DNA of 64,000 bases from Rhypophila decipiens (lineage: Eukaryota; Ascomycota; Sordariomycetes; Sordariales; Naviculisporaceae). A program made the translations under genes and the position numbers. How positions within the stretch are numbered: position 1 is the first letter of the stretch; every line of letters begins with the position of its first letter. The notes beneath the pieces are model-generated. The model saw nothing but the letters and a program-made list of their open reading frames with translations. It did not search any database and was not told where the DNA came from. The stretch lies in the NCBI GenBank assembly GCA_033297075.1, contig MU858144.1, forward strand, positions 1-64,000, in the 5' to 3' direction. Below are positions 1-13,221 of the stretch, piece by piece.

Positions 1-1310
1 AGATGAATTATAATGGAAGGTTTCAGTCGAATTAGTGGGTATTGCCAGCTGGTATTTATTTTGAAGTCACTTTTCTAGTATTTTCTATGTGACCGATACC
101 CCTTGTAAAATTGCGTTGGCGGCTGAGATTAGGTGGATTTTGATAGAAAGCTATGGAATTGTGGGCCTTTGCGCCCCCTTGCGTTGTAACTCGCTAGTTA
201 AAAAAAACCCTGGCGGAGGTGTACAACCAATCCTAGAGCGGATTCTTCCGTTCTAGAATCGTGCCCTTTTGTGGGTTTGTGTCTCAGTGGTGTGATATGT
301 CGCTGTTGTTACAACTATTTAGTAATTTACTTATATTTTATCTTAATTTCACTATATATTATTATTAAGTTATTAGTTATTAAACTAACGTTATTCTACT
401 ATATAATTTATATATATCCTAGGTTTTTTATCTATCTTAGGTTTTTTATCTATCTTAGGTTTTTTATCTATCCTAGGTTTTTCCTTCCCCCTATCGAGTA
501 GGGGGCTAATACGAACACTTCCCGGCCCACCAAGTACTAATACTCCAGATCGGTCGGACGTCGCTGGTTTTAGTACTGTTCCGTCCACTAACGGTCCTTC
601 GTTATCGTTATTAGTGGTGGATATCGTTGATAGCGGCCGCAGCGGAAGCATTACAGGCGGTGTTTAAGTCCGACTTTGCCATGCGTTATCCCCATCCCGC
701 CTCACCCCGCCCCTGGGCCATGGAATGGCTGCGTCATTTCCACCTACATACCTAACGTCCGGCCGCCTGCGGAATTGTGCGGACGCGTATCCGTACCGTT
801 TCGGATTCTGCCCACGTTGTTCCAGCAGCGTGAGGTGTGGGAAGGAAGCGAGTGCGAATCCAGGGGAACGTGTGGCCTATTATTCACCAGCGATTGCTTT
901 TCGATTTCCGTTACCGCCCGTCTGGCATTCGGATCTCGGGGTCCGCAAATTCCCGCGTCAACGCCCAAACGCCGAATCTAGAATTTATTGACGGCGCATG
1001 AGAAAGGGAGACGGTCCAACTCGTTGGAGTGGTGGGAATTTTCAATGATTTATAAGATCTGATCGGTGTTTGAATTTGCCTCTTTATATTTACCATTCAG
1101 GAACCTTTTATATCGCTCTCTCTTGTTCGTTTTCTAGATACCTTTTTGCATTCATACCGATTCTTACCACACTGTCGCATCTTGTATCACTTTCGCGTAT
1201 CGGTAATCTGGACTCCATACAATCACTCACTGTAACATTCGCTACCAGCTCTGTTTGATTTACCGAAATACCAATACCAACCAACAACGTCGCAACCCAT
1301 CAACCAACCC
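1..1310. other. AT-rich relic and upstream region of the DUF676 gene
   Basis: No convincing gene. Positions about 290-480 are very AT-rich and contain an 18-bp tandem repeat (separate entry). A short minus-strand reading frame (391-651) starts with ATG and runs through that repeat, but it has no recognisable domain and may be a transposon or gene relic. From about 1070 the sequence becomes pyrimidine-rich, as is usual for a fungal 5' leader, ending at the ATG at 1311. Confidence 0.5.
421..480. repeat. 18-bp tandem repeat, three full copies plus a partial one
   Basis: Units starting at 421, 439 and 457 are nearly identical (AGGTTTTTTATCTATCTT); a fourth is truncated after 475. Read on the minus strand, each unit encodes the hexapeptide KKPKID in frame with the short reading frame 391-651. 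The period is a multiple of three, so the frame survives copy-number change. Confidence 0.85.
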
Positions 1311-2832
1311 ATGGATACCTCCAAGCTGACGCTGGAGGAGTGCAGCGGCGGATCGCTGGAGGCTGACCACCTCTGTGTATTGGTGCATGGAGTAAGTTAT
1401 GATATACAGAACCCGTACTGTGCGACATGTATGCTGACAATTAACCTTCTTCTCGTCACAGTTATGGGGCAATCCCAGCCACATGCTCAGCGTCGCGCAG
1501 TCATTACGAGCCCAATACCCGCGTGACAAGCTACATCTACTCGTCGCCAAACGAAACAGCGGCTCGTTCACCTACGATGGAATCGAAACCGGGGGCGAGC
1601 GAGTCTGCCACGAGATCGAGGAGGAGCTGGAGGAGGTGAAATCCAAGGGCGGCAAGATCACCAAGATCAGCATCGTCGGGTACTCGCTCGGCGGGCTAGT
1701 CGCGCGGTACGCGATCGGCCTGCTCTTTGCCCGGGGTGTGTTGGACAAACTCGAGTGCATGAACTTTACGGCCTTTGCGAGCCCTTTCCTCGGTGTGCGC
1801 TCTCCGCATGGCCGCACCCTCAGTCGCATGTACAATGCCCTGGGTGCGCGGACCCTGTCGGTCTCTGGACAACAGCTCTTTGGCGTCGACAAGTTCCGCG
1901 ATACAGGGAAACCACTCGTTGCGGTGCTAGCGGACCCCAAATCGATTTTCATGTCTGGGCTGGCGAGGTTCAAGCGCCGTACTTTGTACGCCAACGTCGT
2001 CAACGACCGCACCGCCGTCTATTACACCACCAGCTTCTCGAGGACGGACCCGTTCACTGATCTTGAGGGTATCAAGGTGAACTATGTCAAGGGGTACGAG
2101 GATGTGATTCTGGATCCGGTAGATCCGGTCACGTACCTGGACCATGAGGAGAAGACCAAGGCGAAACACGCCTCCAAGCTGCGCCAGTCGATCGGCGCGA
2201 GGGTCAAGAAGCAACTGCGCAAGTTGGGGTTGTTTGTGGTTTTTACGATTATGATACCTATTGGTGTCACTGCGTACTTGATCAACGCGGCGGTGCAGAC
2301 GATACGGAGTTCGAGGAGGGTTAAACTTCACGAGCAAGGGCTTGCGGGTATCAATACTGAGAATTTCCGGAAACTGAGTCTCTGGAAGATTAAGGAGATA
2401 AGGGATGCGGTGGAGGATGCGTACGACGAGCTGAATAACTCGTCGTCGAATGGGAGTGTGGGTTCAGAGTCGTCAGATTTGGAGAATATGTACGATGAGC
2501 AAGCAAAGGCACAACTGGAAGAGGAGGAGGATGACGACGACGACGACCTCACGGCCGCGACGAGGAGAAGGAGGGGTAGCAGGATGTTTGATAATTTTCA
2601 GAGGAAGAATTCTAGGGGAGTGTCGAAGGAGGAGCAGCAGACGTTGGCACTGGCGCCGTATCAGTTTGAGGCTATCAAGGCGTTGGACAGCCTTGGGTGG
2701 AACAAATATGGGGTGTACATACATAATGTGCGACACTCGCATGCGGCGATTATTGAGCGGATGAAGAGGGAGGATTTTGCGGAGGGGAGGTTGGTGCTTA
2801 AGCATTGGACTAAGGATGAGTTTTTGCTTTAG
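1311..2832 (+). CDS. DUF676 putative serine esterase/lipase with one membrane segment
   Basis: Two exons, 1311-1391 and 1462-2832, give 483 aa; the 70-nt intron has donor GTAAGT and acceptor CACAG, and splicing restores the family signature LVHGLWGNPSH at about residues 24-34. The nucleophile elbow GYSLGG (Ser about 102), a conserved FTAFASPFLGVR block and a C-terminal His region (RHSHAAI, about 456) match the alpha/beta-hydrolase DUF676 family (yeast Lpl1, Rog1 and relatives), which act on phospholipids or acylglycerols, often at lipid droplets or membranes. A hydrophobic segment at about 282-302 could anchor it. An acidic run (EEEEDDDDDD) lies at about 380. The substrate is not evident from sequence. 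The start is the first ATG after a pyrimidine-rich leader. Confidence 0.9.
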
Positions 2833-3847
2833 ACCGAGGGCTGGCTGTTTCCTTTTTCGTTGTTGGATTGGGCTTTGCTTTTCTTCTTCTTTTTGTTTTG
2901 AGGAGTTGAGCGTGGGTGTTGAGATGGATATTGGGTCTATTGTTTCTTTTCTGGATATCCTGGGATAATCAATTCATTTTCTTTTCTTCGTTTTAGAATA
3001 CCACCATTCGGCTGTTGCAGGACAGCGGTTAATAGATCGGAACCTATCAGTATATGGGATTATTGTATAAATAATATAACGGTTGCCAAGTATAAATGCG
3101 AACTTTCCAGAGAGCGGGATTCTAGACGTAAAACATGTAATCGGAAGGCGGTCAGAGATCTGATGCGCTCAAGCTCGTTGGGTTTCCTCGGAGATGTCTG
3201 GATGGGCGAGGTCATTCACATCTTCGCCGGATATATACTGGTAACTTTACAAATCAGTGCGAAATACTTATATTGCTAACACAATAACATTCAATCTTGA
3301 CGATATCAGTTCATCCGAACCAAACACCTTCAGATGAAAACCAACAGAATGATTGTTCGTTCAGCCATAATAGGGCCGGATCAAATCTGTCGGCGAGTGG
3401 GGATCGACTCTACCCCACGCTAAGAATAGTTCTGTTTTAAGCTTAGCCTCAAGTCAAATTAATCCCGGACCCGGGGGAGTGGTTCCAGGGGCCGCTGCGG
3501 TGCACAACGGGGAAAAGTGGGTGCTTGGTCAGCAGATCCGATTGGATGAATGGAATGGGGGACTCGAAAAAATGGATCCCAACTCATTCACGTTCATGGT
3601 GCAATCTCATCTCACCGACGAGTGAACACCTTCCTGGCTACCTGACCCTTTTACAACTCGAGTGAGTGAGAGCTCATACGTATGAAGCTGCTGGTCTTAT
3701 TTCACCTCAAATTGTTGTTCTTAAGGGTTCGTTCTTAAGTGGTTATTTGGATCATTATCAGCCCTGCCCGTTTGTTCGCCAGTCCGGGCCACAGACACGG
3801 AGTAAACACTGGATGTCCATTGAAGTCAAACACCAAAATTCACAACC
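2833..3847. other. Intergenic: 3' end of the esterase gene, promoter of NTH1
   Basis: No gene recognised. It holds the 3' untranslated region of the DUF676 gene and the upstream region of the NTH1 homologue. Only short frames without domain similarity are present. Confidence 0.5.
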
Positions 3848-5634
3848 ATGAGATCCTCACGCGTCGCGAAAGAGACGACGTCCAGATTCTTTGACAATGC
3901 GGGCTCAAGTGCAGGCTCACTAACACCCCGCCGCTCAACCCGGTCCTCGACGCGCCTGGCGCGAAACATTCAAGAGAATGCCTCTCATATCTCACCAACA
4001 GCATCACGGGCCGCTATCAACGGAGAGAAACCCGAAGAAGACGATGATAAAGAAGAAATAATCGGCTTTGGGTCAGACATCGAAGATGCAGTCATTACAC
4101 GATCAAGCCTCTCCCCCAGGCCTAATGGTGCCACGGTCACAAGGAAACGGAAACGAACCTCCACCACAACAACCCTAGCATCAACGACGAAGCCGTTAAA
4201 GACAGAAGCTGGACCATCCTCGTCAAGGAGAACACGAACAACCACCACAGTCAAACAGGACACCAAAATGGAGCTAGACTCTGATGACGAAAACAAAGAG
4301 AACCCCCTGCTCAAGTCCGACCAAGACACAGACACGACACGACGAGCAAACCCTCGAAAAGCAGCCCGCAAAACAACAAACCCCTCAACAGGCGAATCAA
4401 TCGTCAGCCCACCCTCTGACTGGGAAGAAATATACCGCCTCATCAAAGAAATGCGCCTCTCCGGACCAGCCGCCAACGCAGCAGTCGACACAATGGGCTG
4501 CGAGCGCTTAGCCTCTCCGCAAGCAAGCCCACGGGACAGGCGATTCCATACCCTCGTCGCATTGATGTTATCCAGCCAGACCAAAGACACAGTCAACGCC
4601 GAGGCCATGATCCGGCTCAAGAATGAACTACCACCTTACGAAGAAGGCAAACCGCCGGGACTAAATCTGGAGAATATGCTCGCTGTTGATCCAGCTTTGT
4701 TGAATCAGTTGATTGGCAAGGTTGGGTTTCATAATAACAAGACCAAGTACGTTCGTTCCCTTTTCTCAGATCGCTTTGATAAAGTGTGCGTGGGACTAAT
4801 GAATTCGAAAAAAAAAGATACCTAAAACAAGCAGCCCTCCTCCTCCGCGATAATCACAACTCTGACATCCCCACCACCCTAGAAGGTCTAATGTCTTTGC
4901 CTGGTGTCGGCCCCAAAATGGCACACCTCTGCATGGGCGCCGAGAACGGGTGGAATAAAGTCACAGGCATAGGCGTCGACGTGCACGTGCACAGAATCAC
5001 TAACCTCTGGGGGTGGCAATCTCCACCTACCAAGACGCCAGAAGAAACTCGCCTTGCGCTCGAGAGCTGGCTGCCTAGGGACAAGTGGAAGGAGATCAAC
5101 TGGCTGCTTGTGGGGTTCGGGCAGAAAGTCTGTTTACCTGTTGGCAGGAAGTGCGGAGATTGTGAATTGGGCTTGAGGGGGTTGTGTAAATCTGCGGAGA
5201 GGAAAAAGGTTCTTGAGGGGAGGAGGAGGGTTAAAGTTGAGGTTAAGGAGGAAGTTTGTTTGAAGAAGGTGGAGGATGAAGAGGCGGATGTTAAAATTGA
5301 GAGTGGAGACGAGGGGGTTAAGATGGAAGAGGAGGAACGAAAGGTTGTTTTGAAGATTGAGGAGGAGGATATTGTTATGGAGACGACGGAGGTGGTTGAT
5401 GAGGAGCCTGTTTCGGTGAAGAAATTCGAGGACGACGAGGAGGAGCGGAAAGGTGTTGTGAAGATGGAGGAGGGGGAGGATGTTGTTATGAATAGTACGG
5501 AGGTGGATATCCCTGTGAAGGAATCTGAGGACGACAAGGAGGAGGACAAGAAGATGGTGGTGAAGAAATCGGAGGATGTGACGGATTCATCGTTTATCAA
5601 GAAGGAAGAGGACGATGTGAAGATGGAATCATGA
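3848..5634 (+). CDS. NTH1: Endonuclease III homologue: DNA N-glycosylase/AP lyase with long charged tail
   Basis: Exons 3848-4746 and 4818-5634 (71-nt intron, donor GTACGT) give 571 aa. It removes oxidised pyrimidines from DNA in base-excision repair and cleaves the abasic site. Residues 1-190 are disordered with basic patches (KRKRTS), consistent with nuclear import. The HhH-GPD core follows: [10 protein letters not shown] with the catalytic Lys at about 333, [10 protein letters not shown] with the catalytic Asp at about 354, and a 4Fe-4S cluster ligand set at C405, C412, C415 and C423. The last spacing is X7 instead of the X5 of E. coli Nth. The intron position is confirmed because splicing gives the continuous [18 protein letters not shown]. 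After the cluster comes a tail of about 142 residues, rich in Lys, Glu, Asp and Val with degenerate repeats and many SUMO consensus motifs; bacterial and human enzymes have no such tail. Confidence 0.93.
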
Positions 5635-7352
5635 GTTAGTGAAGGTTCGCTTGGTGATTTTATTTCTGTACATGTATAGTTACTTAATGTTGGCTTGACG
5701 CCATTTACGAGGATTTAGGCAGCTTATTTAGGGACTGGGTTTCTCGATGCGAGCGTGCGGAACAGGATATATATGAAAAAGGCTAATTTGTGTTATAAAG
5801 TTGGGCTGGTATGAGGCGCTCATCGGTGATTGGGGATGGGTATCCCCAGAGTGAACAGACGATCAAGTGGTGTCTGCTCCCCTTCTTGGTGCCTTCAAGA
5901 TGTTAGGATCGCATGGAAGGTATATTAACTCCTGAATCAGACAGCTAATATTCAAAAGCCCAGTGTATGTAGCTCAGCGGCATGTGCATCAGCGCGAGTA
6001 TCTCCTTAAAGTTTGAGACCGATTACAAAGGTTGAGGTCGTGAACACTCCGAGATATGTGATGTATGTTGAAGTCAACTTTCCAGTTTCCACCGTTTGAG
6101 CTGCAATGTTATTGACTGGTGGCCATCTTTGGTTGGTTGGTTCATATTTCCTCCACAGCAGTACACTATTAGCCAACTGTGGGGGATGCATCCAGGAGGG
6201 TCCCGTCTTCCGTTCGGAGTGTGGGAGGGATGGGCGTTTGCTGCATGTACATACCATGCAAGATACGATATCGGAGGCCCAGACCAGACCAGACCGGCCG
6301 GAGCAGGGACACCATTGCTGTCGCTGCAAGTCACTCGACCTACCTACACCTGTAAGTACACTGCAGTCTCTGCAAGGCAACAGGACAAAAAGTTGGATGA
6401 ATCAAAAAGCAATGGTGGCCCGTCCAGAGTGTTACGACATCGGTACGAACCCATTACCGGTGAGATACGTGTCACACGATCACGAGGGTGGAACAAATCA
6501 GGTGGGTTATCATTTGGTGATTATTGAGTGAGAAAAAGCAAAAGCAAAAATGATCATTGCATATGAGAATTGGTCAAATCACATGTTTTGTATTTTGTGA
6601 CCTGATAAGTGATAAAGCTTCCTGTGGACACGTACCTCCTTCCACAAAAGTTTGGATATGGAGAATTGATAGCTTCACCCGGAGGAAAGTCGCCTTGATG
6701 ATCCCATCATATTGTCCAACCAAAGGGGCTGTCCCAGAAATAAAATATGTACAAGTCATGTGTGGACATATACACGCCATCCACCTGAGAAAGTAAAAAT
6801 CCTGCCAACACCAGAGTCCGTAATCAGAAAAAGAAACCGGAGGGTGTTCCAACTCCGTAGAACTCCGTGTTAGATCCCAAATAATACAACCAAAGGGTAG
6901 AAAAGATCAAAACGCCATCCCTCCAGCTGGTTGGGTGCCTCTTGGCATCAACATGCTCGCTTGCATGCAGAAATGAAAAATGAATCGTAGAGTTGAAAAG
7001 GTGGCCAAACGGAACCTTAAAAGGTCATCCTGAAGTATGGTGACGATATGTCGTGAGGTGATTTCATGCCGATAACGGTGTTGCTTGGGTTGTTGTCGTT
7101 ACCATGGCCAACGGTGTGCCTATTGGCCTTGTTAACGCCGGCGGAGAAGAACGAAATTGTTGGCGACGCTGTCGACGATAATATTCTCGTCGGCGTTGTT
7201 GTCGTCGTTGTCGGGAAGTTGAGGTTGTTGTTGGTGGTGCCAAGCCGGCAGTGGGGGTGGTGAGATCGGCGGTATCCGTAGTACCGATATGCCAGGTTTT
7301 ATCGTTCGGCTGGCCAACATCACGCTTATCACCTCGGATATGGCGGGAGTGC
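5635..7352. other. Convergent intergenic region between NTH1 and the AN1 gene
   Basis: Both flanking genes end here. No recognisable gene; the reading frames are short and overlap on both strands. There is a small CCAGA microsatellite at about 6279-6295 and an ACTCCGTA motif at 6852-6859. Positions 7064-7352 read as an open frame on the minus strand only because of a GTT/GTC-rich low-complexity stretch behind the true stop codon of the AN1 gene. Confidence 0.5.
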
Positions 7353-7675
7353 TTAGACACCCTTGATGACTTGGGTTCGCTCCTTGTTGAGCTGCATCGC
7401 ATTTTGTTCAAACGCTTCCTTTTTGCACTGAGGCGAGCAAGGTCAGCAAAGGGGTCTTCATCCAAGACCTCGGACAACCCGACCAGCCACCACTGTGGCT
7501 CGGTGTTTGGGTCCTCCGCTGCGCTACTTACGTCTTCTAGATTTTGACACTTGTGGTCTTCTAAAAGCCGGTGGTTGCTGCAATAGTGTCCGTTGCAGAA
7601 TGCGCAGTCCCCCGAGATGCGTTGAGCAGCGAGCTTGCACTCGTTGAAAGAGCACCTGATCCTCTTTGGTGGCAT
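7353..7675 (-). CDS. Small AN1-type zinc-finger protein, 72 aa
   Basis: Exon 1 is 7675-7532 and exon 2 is 7427-7353, separated by a 104-nt intron (donor GTAAGT, acceptor CCTCAG). The protein has a single AN1 finger, C8-x4-C13-x10-C24-x2-C27-x4-C32-x2-H35-x5-H41-x-C43, binding two zinc ions. It ends ERTQVIKGV. Splicing is supported because it produces LEDCKKEAFEQNAMQL, the usual continuation in short fungal AN1 proteins as I remember the family. AN1 fingers are found in ubiquitin/proteasome and Cdc48-linked stress factors; no other domain is present to narrow the role. Without splicing the frame runs on to 7064 (203 aa) with a Gln/Arg-rich low-complexity tail, which I regard as an artefact or a retained-intron form. 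Confidence 0.85.
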
Positions 7676-10387
7676 GTTGGTGTTGGGTTGTGTTGTGTGT
7701 TTGAGGGAGTGTGTGTGCTGTTGGTCCTAGTTTGCGCCGACTGGAAGAGAAGACTGCGTGTAGAACGAGAAATCGTGAAAGACGGAAGAGATAGGGAGAA
7801 AAAAAAAGAGAAAGAAGGAAGAAGAGGCAAACCAGAAGGGCCTGGCAGGGTTTAAAAAGCAAGGCGGGAGATAGCGGTGACTGACAACACACTGACCAAG
7901 AGCCTCCCTCAGAGGCGGCAAACTCACGTGGATGTGTTAGATTGAAGGCAAGGGTGAGTTTGGGTGAGTGGATAAGGCAAGTAGCGAGGTACCTTCCTTA
8001 AAGTTTGGCCGTTGAGATTGAACTTTGGGTTACCAACGTTTTGACGCCCAGAGGCTAACCAAGTGCGTCAAATCTGGAAATGGCTGGAATCCGTTCGATC
8101 CGGGTGCGGTGAGACACCAAAAGTAGTCCAGCCTGGATCCTTACCTGTTGGTTTGATGAGTCTTTCACAGTTTATTAAGCCGGCACTGGTACTGGCGACT
8201 GGTAGAATAGGCAAATGCGCCGCCCTTGTCGATGACGGCACGAGCGGCGACTATGGTGGATGCGGCCCAAATGGGCATTTTCTGGCCGGTACGGAGTAAA
8301 CTTATTTACGGCATATCTGGCTGCTCCACGGGTACATCTCAGTGGATCCTACTGTGGATTTGGCGATAGCCAGCGTGGGTTTAGTGGTTGCCGTCGCCGC
8401 GCCGGAAAAGGATGGAGCCTGGAAATGGTAACCCCGGCTTTGTGTCACCTTTGACCACAGTGGACCTGGTGACAGCCCAACCTTGTGCTCCCATTACGGA
8501 TAGCAGTAGGACATGTTATCGTACCTGCGTACCGAGCCACCGTCGACTTTCCAGTGACACGACCGAGTTCTGGCAAAAGGGTCAGGGTACACATCAAGAA
8601 AATTCCTAGGATCAAATCGCAAAGTTCAGACAGTCCTAGAACAAAGGAAACCTGGATTCAGGGGCAGAAGAATCCTGAAGCAGCGAGAAAGAATCCGATT
8701 TTCCTCGTACTCCATCCTAAAGCCGTATTTTCCGATTCTCATGACAGACAGCACTTCCTGGTCGATCATCGGGCGCAGGAGGTCGCCGAACAAACTAACC
8801 ATCCCCCAGGTAGCCACCGGTATACGTCTCCCACGTTGGTCCGCCTCTCTTGCCCAAGGCGCCTAAGGCATCTAGGTATTAATGACCATCATAACACCGC
8901 ATACCACTTACATGAGATGGTTCAGGCATGACCTCGAAGCTGTGTGGTTGCCCAATTTGCTAGCTTGTTCAAGCTAAAGTAGGCCCAGACTGATATAGAT
9001 AGATTTCTCCTCTTCTCACCGCTGGCGTACAAAACTAAGGATCTGTGAGTGAAAAAGAGAGTTTAGTTTATCTACCAGAAGTAATTAGACGTGAGGACAG
9101 TTGTACAACACTGGGCTTCTTTTCGTCTCTCTTTTCAGATGGTTTCGGTTTTAGTTTTGTTTCGGAAAAGGCTTGCGCCTGTCGCCGACATTTCCTGTAC
9201 GGCTGGTACAATATCAATGAGGAAGTGGCCATCAAGGTACCCACCATGCATCACATCGGACACCCAAGTGACCCAACCTTCACCATTAATAATCCAACAC
9301 TTCGCACTGGAAATTGGGCTCTGTACTTTCCAAATCCTCCTCCCGAGACCCTTCGATTTCCTCAAAACGCATCGATCCTATTGCTGAGTGTCATCATCTC
9401 GCACAGCGCCAATTCTCATACATCACAAATCTGTCCAGCCCAGATGTGCGAATCAACAAAGGCGGCTGATATGGAAGAGCAGGCCGTGATGTCGTTCAAC
9501 GTCATGCCGTGTAAATGGCATACATACAGCAAGGAGGAAGGTGCTGCGGTACGTACCGAAAGAAGAATGCAGCATCCCGATCCCGACACCCACCCACAGA
9601 GTGAGAACCGATCGGTCGTTTGCTTCACTTGGAAAATAGATTTTTGTCCTCCCATGTTGGTTCCGTGGTCCGACGACGGTCTGAACGAACAATGCCGGCA
9701 AGCGGCGTGAGGTTCGTCTTGCGACTTGGGAGATCCATGATGGTCTTGTGCCCGTTCCTCTAGGATGGTTCAGGTTAGCTACCAAGAATGGCTGGTCTAT
9801 AAGTCCAGGCTGGGACGTTGGTAGGCAAGAAACATGAGCGAATCGTCAGCCGACACGACACGATTAGCAATGGCGAGCGATGGAGACCCAGGTCTTGGGC
9901 ACAAACGCCTCACCAACCACATCCGCCTTTTTTCCAGCAAGATTTTGCCCGGGTACAAATCTGAAAATGGGAGACGTTACCGGGCTGGACTGGTCGACAA
10001 GCGGATTGAGACACCGGGCTTTTCCGCCGAACGTAAAGATGGGAGGAGGATCGGTCCGGGAACTAAATTTCTAGGACTTGTCCCGATCGATTGACGACAC
10101 CCTTGCATATTGATTAAAAGTTCCGGACGGTCTGGACTTCTGATCATTGATATACTGCAGTCTTCAATCTATCTTCCGGGCACACCAATCTTTTTTACAT
10201 TGATCACAGTGGTACATGGTTTCACGGCACCAGACCTCGAAATCGATACCACGGCAGATTGCTCGATCTCACGATTCAATGTCGCGCTTGTTCTCGTTGG
10301 ACTACAAGTTGGTGATTTTTTGCTACAAAGTTACAAATTTCCCAGGTACACACAATTACCGTGTTGTTCCCTCAGGCGCTCACCCAC
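7676..10387. other. 2.7-kb intergenic stretch, no gene recognised
   Basis: Upstream region of the AN1 gene and downstream region of the formaldehyde dehydrogenase gene. The longest frame (9045-9710, +) opens with GTG, has no early ATG and shows no domain. The palindrome-like 9-mer TACGGAGTA occurs at 8290-8298. Nothing else stands out. Confidence 0.45.
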
Positions 10388-11770
<1,383 letters not shown>

Positions 11771-13221
11771 TGTTTCGAATTGGTCCTGAGAAATTTTGAT
11801 GATATGCTGCTCCAAAACTCTCTTTTGAGGGGAAGAGGTAAAGTTTGAGGATATAAAGGGAAGGAAGGAGAATCGCCTGGACCGTTTTGTTCCGGGTCCC
11901 TTGATATTTCTTTACAAATACTGATGCAAAACAAAAAGGCTATCTATCTGGCGTCAGTCCCTCACACAACAACCCCGCCCTGCCAAAGGTGGGGTTCCGA
12001 GAGATGGCCGGCAATCGACACACGCGCAAGCTCGCCCGGCTTCTTCAACACTGTTCAGGAACCAGAGGAGTTTATCCTTAATGGCAGCGGCTCGGGGATA
12101 TTACGGCTTCCAATCCCATTCTCCTTTTATATCGCCTCTTTTGTACTAACCTGCCCGTTGCGCCTTGGCCACTGTTTCATTTCCGATTTCTTGGACAAGT
12201 TCTTATCGCTCACGACATTTGCGGCTCGAGAGTGAGAGTTGGCCTTTTAGGCGGCTCTTTTTCCATTCTTTGTCTCGCTCGGAGACCCTGGCCGATCGCA
12301 TCCATGCTGTGATCCACATGCTGAGGCCGTTTGTTTCTGTTCGTGATGTCTCAAACTGGAGCTGCTGCTCAGTGGCTCACCCGTTCGTCTAGCTGGACAG
12401 TCCACTTGGACACCTGGACTTGACCAGACTGAGCGATAACAAGGCATTGTTTGCATACCTTTTGTTGGACACTATGCAAGTCGATGCCAAGTATACTATC
12501 CTGTGGATTGATCTACCATGACAGATGGAAACTGCTGTCATGCCCGACATCACGATAGCATGAACAGTGAGTGAAGGAAATACCAACTGCTAACTGTACG
12601 GTTCATTCCGGCTGTCTGCTTCCCGGGAATCCGGGACCTAGTTCAAAGCCCCGATTCATCCCGTCTCGATGATAGATAGGGGCTCACAGTCACAGGCCGT
12701 CTCACGTCCTACAATAAAAGACGAGGTGGGTTCGAAACTTTTATCCGATGTCGGTTCAAGCCAAGAACTCGGGATGACGCCATTTGAGGCTTGATTCATC
12801 GCGAACTGTGATATATGGGCGATTCGAGGCATCATCGACAAATTGCCATATGATTGAAGTCATGATGTCAGGTGGGAAATAAACGGCCGGAGTTAAGGTA
12901 CGCCTCGTCGCTCCAATAATAGATCCTACCGAGTTTGGCTCCCGTTGCCGATCAGGTCCGGTGCCCGGCCCAATGAATTCCGGCAGCCGGGTTCTGCTTC
13001 GGCCAACCACGGCCTAGCAACCCTGAACCTACCGCACACCAATCTTGCGGAATAGCACACCGGTCTTTTCATCATTCTCTTAGTCAGATTTTCAAAGTAT
13101 GATCCACGACGCCAGGCCATAGCCATCTCAGGAGCACCAACAGGCCCCAAGGCACACCAACTTGGCACCAGCTGAGAGACCTTGATTCGCTCGAAAGGAT
13201 AGGAAGCAAACAGCAGAAACG
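11771..13221. other. Divergent promoter region between SFA1 and the DUF952 gene
   Basis: The two genes point away from each other, so this 1.45 kb holds both promoters and 5' leaders. No reading frame or RNA gene is recognised. Confidence 0.5.

Noticed and set aside
1..500. Subtelomeric or telomeric sequence at the left edge
   Set aside because: AT-rich, but no TTAGGG arrays and no telomere-linked helicase.
4854..5600. 248-codon Ser-rich minus-strand frame over NTH1
   Set aside because: Antisense to the polypurine tail; composition artefact.
7064..7675. 203-aa version of the AN1 protein
   Set aside because: A clear GT/AG intron at 7531-7428 gives the conserved short C-terminus; the long tail is low-complexity read-through.
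9045..9710. 221-codon plus-strand frame in the AN1/SFA1 intergenic region
   Set aside because: Opens with GTG, has no early ATG, no recognisable domain, and an overlapping minus-strand frame of similar quality.
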